Shown piece after piece: positions 1-5,502 of a stretch of DNA of 5,860 bases. The DNA lies in assembly GCA_023441125.1 (NCBI GenBank), contig JAEZQV010000061.1, forward strand, positions 1 to 5,860, given 5' to 3'. Source of the DNA: Bacillota bacterium. Lineage in GTDB: Bacteria > Bacillota_C > Negativicutes > Sporomusales > Sporomusaceae. A program made the translations under genes and the position numbers. How positions within the stretch are numbered: position 1 is the first letter of the stretch; each line of letters opens with the position of its first letter. The notes under the pieces are model-generated. The model was not told the DNA's origin and made no database searches. It was given only the letters and a program-made list of their open reading frames with translations.

Positions 1-15
1 CTATGAGGTGATTCT

Positions 16-387
16 ATGGCCAATAACAGACGCTACAACAATAATAACTATAATATGAATATGCCGGCAGGCATGAACAGACTGTCTGACCGCGATATTA
101 TGCTGGATCTGATCAGCACGGAAAAGCATCTTTCCCATTTATATGAACACGCAGTTATGGAGTCGACAAATGTGACTGTCCATAATGCGATGGAAGAGTT
201 TCAGCATGACGAGCACGAAGCTGCCTACACGCTGTTTAGCGCTATGCAGGACCGTGGCTGGTATAACCCGGCCGGGCAAAATATGCAATTTAATGGCAGG
301 AAAAATTTTAATGTGAAGTCGAATAAGCGCAATAATGCCGGCGGTAACCGCGGCCGGTCATACAGTGATCAATACCAGTATAGCTGA
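16..387 (+). CDS. CotF-like spore coat protein
   Basis: This 123-residue protein has the helical core of the CotF (Coat_F) family at about residues 22-84. The core includes LSDRDIMLDLISTEKHLS, a middle with conserved His/Glu residues (HLYEHAVMES, FQHDEHEAAYTLF) and a closing QDRGWY, the pattern of these ferritin-like two-helix coat proteins. Family members sit in the proteinaceous coat around the endospore. The flanks are low-complexity: residues 1-20 are rich in Asn, Arg, Tyr and Met, and residues 90-123 are rich in Asn, Arg, Gly, Ser and Tyr, as is common in coat proteins. The ATG at 16 is well supported by a GAGGTGA ribosome binding site at 5-11, four bases upstream. The promoter lies outside the window, so sporulation sigma factor control is expected from the family but not seen here. 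The gene converges on the protease gene at 459-1472. It is called from family pattern only; it is not necessarily the orthologue of B. subtilis cotF. Confidence 0.88.
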   Translation: MANNRRYNNNNYNMNMPAGMNRLSDRDIMLDLISTEKHLSHLYEHAVMESTNVTVHNAMEEFQHDEHEAAYTLFSAMQDRGWYNPAGQNMQFNGRKNFNVKSNKRNNAGGNRGRSYSDQYQYS

Positions 388-395
388 TAATTTAG

Positions 396-442
396 CGGTA
401 ATAACCAAAAACCAGGGGTATCCTGGTTTTTGGTTATTATCG
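396..442. terminator. Bidirectional intrinsic terminator between convergent genes
   Basis: Positions 396-416 pair with 422-442 around the five-base loop GGTAT (417-421). The inner 18 pairs (399-416 with 422-439) are perfect and the outer part contains one G-T wobble. The core CCAGG/CCTGG stem is flanked by A5 on the left and T5 on the right. Either strand therefore yields a short GC stem followed by a U-run, the usual design of a two-way terminator. It begins 8 bases after the coat gene stop and ends 16 bases from the protease stop, so it can serve both. Confidence 0.88.
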
Positions 443-458
443 GCTTAATTAATTTAAT

Positions 459-1472
459 TTAAAAGGTAACATTAAGCTTCTCCAATACAATTTCTATGTT
501 ATTGAACATTGTCGCTTGCTCGGAGCCGGCAAACAGCAGGCCGACAGCATAGTTGTCATCCGTTACCACCAAAGAACCGCTGTCACCAGGCATACTCATG
601 GGTGTGGCCAGAATCTGGTCGGTAAATAAACCATAGGCCCGATTGCTCATGCTGACTTTGAAAGTAATATTGGTGGCCACGATTTGACCGTAAGTTACAC
701 CGGTGGTACGGCCGCTTTTTTTTATCCTCATACCTAATTCCGGTTTACGGCTGCCGTTGACAACGCCGAACTCCAAAATCTCCGCACGGATAGACTCCGG
801 ATTTATTGGCGCTGCCACAGCACAATCCGTTTGGTTTTGCTTTTCACTGTCCCGTAAGACTTGTATTTGGTATTCAGGCCGAAATGCATGGATGCATTTG
901 TTAAGTACTGATTCAAATAATTTGGCAAATTTGCAATGCGGTGTAATTACCTCATGATGCAGGGGAACAAACCGTCGCAGATGAGCTATCGTACAGTCGG
1001 CCACTTTACCGCCATCATATATTCCGGGTTGAATAATCGGGTCGCCGATATTGGCTCGGCCGTCATATCCGTCAGTAATATTGGCCAATACATGGTTATT
1101 CGATAAAATAAGCGGTTCACCGCTTGTTTTATCTTTAACAACAGCTCCGAAAGTTCCGGCCGATATTTTATAGTGTCCAAGACTCATTCCCGGCTGGGCC
1201 GGGCGGCACAATTCCCTTCTTGCCGTTAATAGTTTTATATCCCCTACCTCGATTATATCTGTTGGTACATCCTCCAAGATGCCGGGTATGACCTGGCTAC
1301 GGCTCAGTTCGGATTTAGGCTGTTTTTTTCTGACTAGAATTACCAGGGCCTTCTCGCCTGTATTTGTCCCGCGGGTATATTTATGACCCTGCCCTACCCC
1401 GACCAAATTAGCATCATTGGCTGTATTTTTTAATAAGTCACGAAATACTCTACTAGTATCCAGTATAGTCAC
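459..1472 (-). CDS. NAL1-like trypsin-fold serine protease
   Basis: A 337-residue protein (counted from the GTG at 1472) resembling the bacterial NAL1-like/trypsin-like peptidases. An N-terminal module starts with LVGVGQGHKYTRG (about 23-35) and runs through ALVILVRKK. A family-typical RPAQPGMSLGHYKISAGT follows at about 90-107. The catalytic triad is visible as H127 in LSNNHVLA, D216 in TDCAVA and S298 in PGDSGS. A conserved SGRTTG sits at 253-258, ahead of the serine. The stretch between His and Asp is long (89 residues) and carries Cys and basic residues. No signal peptide or membrane segment is visible, so a cytoplasmic location is likely. The frame stays open to a TTG at 1496, but that codon has no ribosome binding site, whereas GTG at 1472 has GAGGGGG seven bases upstream. 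The gene lies 80 bp after the patatin gene with no hairpin between them, so co-transcription is plausible. The substrate is unknown; protease activity is inferred from the intact triad. Confidence 0.8.
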   Translation of the reverse strand: MTILDTSRVFRDLLKNTANDANLVGVGQGHKYTRGTNTGEKALVILVRKKQPKSELSRSQVIPGILEDVPTDIIEVGDIKLLTARRELCRPAQPGMSLGHYKISAGTFGAVVKDKTSGEPLILSNNHVLANITDGYDGRANIGDPIIQPGIYDGGKVADCTIAHLRRFVPLHHEVITPHCKFAKLFESVLNKCIHAFRPEYQIQVLRDSEKQNQTDCAVAAPINPESIRAEILEFGVVNGSRKPELGMRIKKSGRTTGVTYGQIVATNITFKVSMSNRAYGLFTDQILATPMSMPGDSGSLVVTDDNYAVGLLFAGSEQATMFNNIEIVLEKLNVTF

Positions 1473-1479
1473 CGTTCTG

Positions 1480-1486
1480 CCCCCTC
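1480..1486 (-). promoter_or_regulatory. Ribosome binding site deciding the protease start
   Basis: On the minus strand this reads GAGGGGG, followed by the seven-base spacer CAGAACG and GTG at 1472-1470. The alternative TTG at 1496-1494 is preceded by T/A-rich sequence with no Shine-Dalgarno match, so the downstream GTG is preferred. Confidence 0.65.
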
Positions 1487-1552
1487 GACGCGGCAATTGC
1501 TGAAAACAGCTTACTGTATGATATGCAGGTCAAAATGAGCAGGATTAACGGA

Positions 1553-2470
1553 TTATAGGAGATTTTGTATTCTGGGAATTTTTTCAAGTGCAGCTTGATA
1601 GCCATGTTTAATTAATTCATTTATTTGGTTAAAGTCCTTGTAATTAAGATCATATACTTCAGGGCGGATGATAACATCCGCGTATTTTTCAGATTTCATC
1701 AGTGTTACCTCGCGGCCCATAATTTCTATACATTGCATAAGTATTTCCCCCACCGAGTTGGCTTCATAATTAGGCTGACCCGCATAGCCGAGGTCCACGG
1801 CGATGACTTTATCGGCGCCCATATGATTGAGAATGTCGGTAGGTAGATTATTTTTTACAGCTCCGTCTACCAAAGTCATGCCGCGATATTTTTTCGGGAA
1901 AAAGATTCCCGGGATGGAAATACTGGCGCGTACGGCTTCTGATAGCAGTGCATTATGATAATATCTTGCATTTAGAATAGCCCGCTGAGGCGGCAACGGG
2001 GATATAAAAAAAACGGTATCGGCAGATTTTATATCAACTGCGGTAATAGCTAACGGTATCATTGTGTCGCGCACAGTACGCTGCTGCCATAATTTTGTAA
2101 AAAAAGCCTCAATTTTATCACCTTTAATTAACCCTGTGGGCAAAACCGACCAAAAGCGAAATTTGCCGTTCACCAGCCATTTGAAACCGTGTTTAAATAA
2201 ATCCGTGGTGGTAACTTTTAAATCAATTAAAGTATGGATATCAACTTCCTCAATAATTGCTTGTATTTGTGACGGTGTATAGCCGTAGGCATACATAGTG
2301 GCCACAATTGCTCCGGCGCTGGTTCCGGCGATATAATCAATGGGTATATTATGTTCGCGTAACGCTTTCAGTACACCAATATGTGATGCTCCCCGCAACC
2401 CGCCGCCGCTTAGCGCAACACCGATTTTAGGGCAAACATTCCGCGAAAGATTGTTGATGGTGACAATCAT
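1553..2470 (-). CDS. Patatin-like phospholipase (RssA/YchK-type)
   Basis: A 305-residue patatin-family acyl hydrolase (counted from ATG 2470) with all the hallmark motifs. The oxyanion loop SGGGLRG is at about 21-27 and leads into ASHIGVLKAL. The nucleophile elbow GTSAG has S51, and the catalytic Asp is D202 in VDGAVKNNLP. Ser-Asp dyad enzymes of this family release fatty acids from lipids, but the substrates of stand-alone bacterial members are mostly unknown. The length fits a single patatin domain plus a short C-terminal helical tail. No signal peptide, transmembrane segment or secretion beta-barrel is visible, so it is probably cytoplasmic or peripheral to the membrane. The start is ATG 2470 with GAGGTGA five bases upstream. 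A GTG three codons earlier (2479), with AAAGGA nine bases upstream, is the alternative. The terminator at 2543-2574 separates it from the upstream methyltransferase gene, so it needs its own promoter, which I could not identify confidently. Confidence 0.9.
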   Translation of the reverse strand: MIVTINNLSRNVCPKIGVALSGGGLRGASHIGVLKALREHNIPIDYIAGTSAGAIVATMYAYGYTPSQIQAIIEEVDIHTLIDLKVTTTDLFKHGFKWLVNGKFRFWSVLPTGLIKGDKIEAFFTKLWQQRTVRDTMIPLAITAVDIKSADTVFFISPLPPQRAILNARYYHNALLSEAVRASISIPGIFFPKKYRGMTLVDGAVKNNLPTDILNHMGADKVIAVDLGYAGQPNYEANSVGEILMQCIEIMGREVTLMKSEKYADVIIRPEVYDLNYKDFNQINELIKHGYQAALEKIPRIQNLL

Positions 2471-2475
2471 TGCGC

Positions 2476-2482
2476 TCACCTC
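2476..2482 (-). promoter_or_regulatory. Ribosome binding site of the patatin gene
   Basis: The minus strand reads GAGGTGA, then the five-base spacer GCGCA, then ATG at 2470. The GTG of the alternative start at 2479 lies inside this site. The better match and spacing favour the ATG, making the protein three residues shorter. Confidence 0.6.
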
Positions 2483-2542
2483 GCATATTCCTTTCTAGCT
2501 TATGTTATGAGCGAGCAGTGAGACTGTGTTATTCGGCGGTGC

Positions 2543-2574
2543 AAAAAAAAAACAGAGACTGCTTTGGTCTCTGT
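2543..2574 (-). terminator. Intrinsic terminator of the methyltransferase gene
   Basis: Read on the minus strand, ACAGAGAC (2574-2567) pairs perfectly with GTCTCTGT (2559-2552) across a short loop, and the run of ten T residues covers 2552-2543. The hairpin starts five bases after the TAG stop at 2580. It should end the diguanylate cyclase/methyltransferase transcript before the patatin gene. Confidence 0.93.
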
Positions 2575-2579
2575 GTAAG

Positions 2580-3308
2580 CTAGCTATTCTTTTTGCCTAA
2601 AATTATCATACGCGGAGTTTCAGAACTATAGGGGCGGCCGTCGAAGCCGCCGTAGGTTGCCATGATGTCCAAACCGCTGCAGGTGAAAATATTTTGCATT
2701 TCAGGAAGTGAATATGCTCTTAGAATAAATTCGTATTGAATTTTGGCACCGGTAATTTGATTGATTAATTGCCGCTTCATGGTCGCGATTCCGTTCTCAA
2801 GCTGTACTTTATAAGAAAGCACATATTCGCCGCTAGGGTGCCGCCAGTAACGGTTTAAATTATTACGAACCATCCAGTCCCTATTTAGCAAATCAATCAG
2901 GAAAAGACCGCCAGGTTGTAGTGCTTGCGCAACCTTTTTAATGATATTCGCATTTTCATCATCAGAAAAATAGCCAAATGCAGCAAACATATTAATTACA
3001 GCGGCAAATTCGCCAGCATAATTTAATTCCCGCATATCTTTTTGCTCAAAGGTGATGGTCACGTTGGCTTCCTTGGCCTTTTGCACGGCAATATCTAAAA
3101 AATCCTGGGTTGCATCTACTCCTGTTACGGTAAATCCCTGTTTGGCCAGTTCGATTGCATGGCGTCCATAGCCACAGTATAAATCCAAAATAGACTGACC
3201 GGGATTCAAGCTTAAAACATCAGTAATAAACCGTACTTCCTGGCCGGTGCCGGCCAAAGAATACGATTTAGTATCACCTAATTCTTCATAAGTCACTTTT
3301 GACACCAC
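2580..3308 (-). CDS. Class I SAM-dependent methyltransferase
   Basis: A 242-residue Rossmann-fold methyltransferase. Motif I is ILDLYCGYGRHAIELA (40-55), the glycine-rich loop that binds S-adenosylmethionine. The acidic residue for the ribose is D65 in VTGVDATQDF. The adenine-side motif is QKDMREL (89-95), followed by INMFAAFGYF and the strand-four motif LQPGGLFLIDLLNR (130-143). The C-terminal third forms a strand-rich cap that probably holds the substrate site. Nothing identifies the methyl acceptor, and a small molecule is only the usual guess for this size and layout. It lies 54 bp after the diguanylate cyclase gene on the same strand, with no terminator between, so they are probably co-transcribed. 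The start is uncertain: GTG 3308 gives the longest protein but has no clear ribosome binding site. GTG 3305 is adjacent, and GTG 3296 (residue 5) has GGTGGTG six bases upstream. No ATG start exists in frame back to the preceding in-frame stop. Confidence 0.87.
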   Translation of the reverse strand: MVSKVTYEELGDTKSYSLAGTGQEVRFITDVLSLNPGQSILDLYCGYGRHAIELAKQGFTVTGVDATQDFLDIAVQKAKEANVTITFEQKDMRELNYAGEFAAVINMFAAFGYFSDDENANIIKKVAQALQPGGLFLIDLLNRDWMVRNNLNRYWRHPSGEYVLSYKVQLENGIATMKRQLINQITGAKIQYEFILRAYSLPEMQNIFTCSGLDIMATYGGFDGRPYSSETPRMIILGKKNS

Positions 3309-3362
3309 CAGTACATACTTTTCGATTCCGACTATAAAGTTTTGCGGTTTTTGCCAGTGAGT

Positions 3363-4838
3363 TTAACCGATCTTCTCATTGCACAGGCAGCTGCGGTTCC
3401 GGGTGGAACGTTTGGCTGCGTATAATGCTGTATCTGCTGCTGCGATTAAGTCAGTTTCATTGTCCGCGTTGTAAGGATAACTTGCAATACCGATACTCAC
3501 CGTCAATGCTCCTCCTGGTTGCGTATCACTGTTTTGAAAGGGGTATTCAGCAATAGCCTTCCTTATTCGCTCCGCAATTATGTGGCCTTGCATTGCGGCT
3601 GTCGCCGGTAATAAAACTACAAATTCCTCACCGCCATAACGAAACACATAATCAGTATCCCGGCAATACTGGCGTACAAGGACAGCAACTGCTTTCAGGG
3701 CATCATCACCATACAGATGGCCGTTAATATCATTATAGTGCTTAAAATAATCAATATCAATCATTAATAAAGAAAGTGGCTGCTGATAGCGAACCGCCCG
3801 CCTTAACTCCTGCTGCAGAATATTGCGGAAATGGCGGTAATTGTAGACATGGGTTAACCCGTCGGTCGAGGCTTCCAGACGGGCCTGGCTCACAAGGCTG
3901 GCATGCGCAATTGTCATAGCGATTTGGCTTGCCAACGAGCGCAGTAAGTTAAGGTCATAGGCTTTTAGGGCCTGATCTGCCGATGTTTCTACGTCGAGGA
4001 CACCAATCACCTGATCATTGACTATCAGTGGGATCGCCACTTCACTGAAGCCGTTACTGGTGCCGGGAATATAACGGGGATCAAGGGTTATATCCGGTAC
4101 GTAAACAAGTTCCCGATGTGATGCCGCATAGCCGGTGATTCCCTGCCCCAAGGGGATTCGCATCGTACTGTCATAGCCCCGGTGGGCCTTATTAACCAGT
4201 TCCTGTGACTGGGAATCCAGCAAGAAGATGGCCGCATTTATAAAGCCAAGCTCGCGGATTACGCCATCTAATATCTCTTCCAGGACTTCCCGTTCATCAA
4301 CCGTCTTTTGGACGATCGCCGTTATGCGATATAAAGCCGATAATTTCTTATGGGCATGTTCCAAGTCCATTAGCTGGAAATCAAGATTAGCCATTGCCAC
4401 GCAAAGATCCTGGTTTAACGCTTCATGCTGTTCTGTAATGGTGCAAAATTCCTCCTGAAATAATACGCTTTCCGTAGTTTTCTGAAAATAAACCACAATC
4501 GTATGCTCGGGCGCCGGCGTAATACTGCAGTCAAAATACTCGGTTAAATCTCGTTTGGAGACATGTCTCAATTGGGAAAGCTTAGTCTGCTGATTAGTCG
4601 CCAGGCAGGTTTGGACGGCAGCAAGGATGCGCTGGCTATTAGCTGCGCCGAATAGGATACGGATAAATTTGGCAAAACACTTGCCGGTGAAGACAGCTGG
4701 CGATATTGGTGAGCGGCCGGAAATATAAACGTGCAAAATAAAGCCGGCTGCATCTATTGTTATAAGCGCTGACGGATTTGTATTTATAACAGTAGCTAGC
4801 ATGGCTGTAAGCAGCCGGCTATTAAGCATGGAGATCAT
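3363..4838 (-). CDS. Diguanylate cyclase with PAS-like, GAF and GGDEF domains
   Basis: A 491-residue signalling enzyme expected to convert two GTP to cyclic di-GMP. Residues ~15-120 look like a diverged PAS domain (NPSALITIDAAGFIL near 21-35). Residues ~125-170 are a charged, heptad-like helical linker. Residues ~170-312 form a GAF domain (LGFINAAIFLLD, then IPLGQGITGYAA, then VIGVLDVET). The GGDEF domain covers ~320-485: the metal-binding strand MIDIDYFKHYND (359-370) has D361, GHLYGDDAL follows, and the signature is GGEEF (402-406), a catalytically competent variant. The RxxD inhibitory site is intact (R393, D396), five residues before the signature, so product feedback inhibition is expected. 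SIGIASYP and the D-x-ALYAAK-x5-RN end motif are also present. No transmembrane segment is apparent, so it is probably a soluble sensor; the ligand is unknown. ATG 4838 is chosen; ATG 4829 is possible. The ribosome binding site is weak (GAGCGAG directly upstream). Confidence 0.93.
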   Translation of the reverse strand: MISMLNSRLLTAMLATVINTNPSALITIDAAGFILHVYISGRSPISPAVFTGKCFAKFIRILFGAANSQRILAAVQTCLATNQQTKLSQLRHVSKRDLTEYFDCSITPAPEHTIVVYFQKTTESVLFQEEFCTITEQHEALNQDLCVAMANLDFQLMDLEHAHKKLSALYRITAIVQKTVDEREVLEEILDGVIRELGFINAAIFLLDSQSQELVNKAHRGYDSTMRIPLGQGITGYAASHRELVYVPDITLDPRYIPGTSNGFSEVAIPLIVNDQVIGVLDVETSADQALKAYDLNLLRSLASQIAMTIAHASLVSQARLEASTDGLTHVYNYRHFRNILQQELRRAVRYQQPLSLLMIDIDYFKHYNDINGHLYGDDALKAVAVLVRQYCRDTDYVFRYGGEEFVVLLPATAAMQGHIIAERIRKAIAEYPFQNSDTQPGGALTVSIGIASYPYNADNETDLIAAADTALYAAKRSTRNRSCLCNEKIG

Positions 4839-4913
4839 CTCGCTCTAATTTTAGAATATTTAATTAAACGTTCGCTGTTTGCGGACGAAATCCTCCCCTT
4901 ACGCCGGATTTTA
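4839..4913 (-). other. Leader region upstream of the diguanylate cyclase gene
   Basis: This region lies between the korC hairpin and the cyclase start and should hold the cyclase promoter. It becomes very A/T-rich near 4841-4870. A minus-strand TAAAAT could be a -10 element, but I see no good -35 partner. An AAGGGGAGG stretch (4892-4900, minus strand) resembles a strong ribosome binding site but has no ATG, GTG or TTG at usable distance. AAATCC/GGATTT arms (4888-4893 and 4906-4911) could form a weak hairpin around it. No c-di-GMP riboswitch consensus was recognised. Confidence 0.35.
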
Positions 4914-4965
4914 ATGTAACCAGCAAAAGAACTGCCTTTATAGGCAGTTCTTTTGCTGGTTACAT
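4914..4965. terminator. Perfect 23-bp hairpin at the end of korC
   Basis: Positions 4914-4936 pair without mismatch to 4943-4965 around the loop TTTATA. The inner AGAACTGCC/GGCAGTTCT stem is followed by T4 in either direction, so a short terminator nested in a longer stem is a reasonable reading. The full stem has no U-run beyond its base on the korC side (ATTAAAATCC follows). The right arm contains the TAA stop (4960-4962) and last Met codon of korC. Besides terminating, it may protect the korBC mRNA 3' end. Confidence 0.75.
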
Positions 4966-5502
4966 GTTGTTGTTGATAAATTCTTCCCCTAAGCGGATGG
5001 CCTGTTCATTGATAGCCAGTAATTCCGGTTTCTTGGCAAACATCTTGGCGAAAGCCGCCAGTATCGCCTGGGTGGATACTACGCGGCTTGCCCCAATCAG
5101 CGCCCCGACAATCACCATATTGGCTGTTTTAACATTGCCAAGCTGGGCGGCGATGTCATTGGCCGGGACACGATACACCTTGATGTCGGTACGTTTGGCC
5201 GCCTGATTAATCAGGGAGCTGTTGATGATCAGTATCCCGCCTGGCTGGAGCAACGGTTCAAATTTATCCAGGGATGGCAGGTTCATCGCAACGACCAGAT
5301 TGGGTTCTGATACGATAGGCGCGCCTATCGGTTCGTCAGCAACAATTACCGAACAATTGGCTGTACCGCCGCGCATTTCCGGCCCGTAGGACGGTATCCA
5401 GGAAACTTGTTTGTTCTCAATCATGCCGGCATAGGTCAAAAGCTGGCCCATAAGCATGACTCCCTGGCCGCCGAATCCGGCCATGATCATTTCGTGAGTC
5501 AT
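4960..5502 (-). CDS. korC: 2-oxoacid:ferredoxin oxidoreductase, gamma subunit (KorC-like)
   Basis: A 180-residue protein, the usual length for the stand-alone gamma subunit of multi-subunit 2-oxoacid:ferredoxin oxidoreductases (POR_N/POR gamma family). It shows the N-terminal glycine motif GFGGQGV (9-15), the highly conserved [13 protein letters not shown] (38-50) and a later [15 protein letters not shown] (125-139). With alpha and beta subunits the complex interconverts a 2-oxoacid plus CoA with acyl-CoA and CO2, using ferredoxin as electron carrier, in the cytoplasm. 2-Oxoglutarate is the likely substrate because the neighbouring beta subunit looks KorB-like; 2-oxoisovalerate is the main alternative. 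Its ATG overlaps the TGA of korB as ATGA, and GAGGAGG at 5510-5516 lies seven bases upstream, indicating translational coupling and equal subunit supply. The stop is embedded in the hairpin at 4914-4965. No truncation or odd residues seen. Confidence 0.92.
   Translation of the reverse strand: MTHEMIMAGFGGQGVMLMGQLLTYAGMIENKQVSWIPSYGPEMRGGTANCSVIVADEPIGAPIVSEPNLVVAMNLPSLDKFEPLLQPGGILIINSSLINQAAKRTDIKVYRVPANDIAAQLGNVKTANMVIVGALIGASRVVSTQAILAAFAKMFAKKPELLAINEQAIRLGEEFINNNM

Noticed and set aside
703..957. Open frame of 84 codons on the + strand
   Set aside because: It lies wholly antisense within the protease gene, has no ribosome binding site worth the name and shows no recognisable protein pattern.
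986..1180. Open frame of 64 codons on the - strand
   Set aside because: It is in another frame inside the protease gene, whose conserved motifs run straight through this region.
1500..1552. Promoter for the protease gene with a TTGACC -35 (1528-1533, minus strand)
   Set aside because: No -10 element lies at 16-18 bases; the match is likely chance.
1625..2282. Two + strand open frames (1625-1846 and 2064-2282)
   Set aside because: Both are antisense shadows of the patatin gene, whose own frame carries all the family motifs.
2483..2542. Promoter for the patatin gene (TAACAT-like -10 near 2502-2510)
   Set aside because: A promoter is needed here because of the upstream terminator, but no convincing -35 is visible at the right spacing, so no site is annotated.
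1553..4838. A CBASS-like defence system (nucleotide-signal synthase plus patatin effector)
   Set aside because: The synthase is an ordinary GGDEF protein, not a CD-NTase. A strong terminator separates it from the patatin, and no sensor or ancillary defence gene is present.
4839..4913. c-di-GMP riboswitch ahead of the diguanylate cyclase
   Set aside because: The region is too short and lacks the conserved aptamer segments.
4228..5206. Short open frames at 4228-4458 (+), 4568-4753 (-) and 4964-5206 (+)
   Set aside because: They overlap the cyclase and korC genes in other frames and have no independent support.
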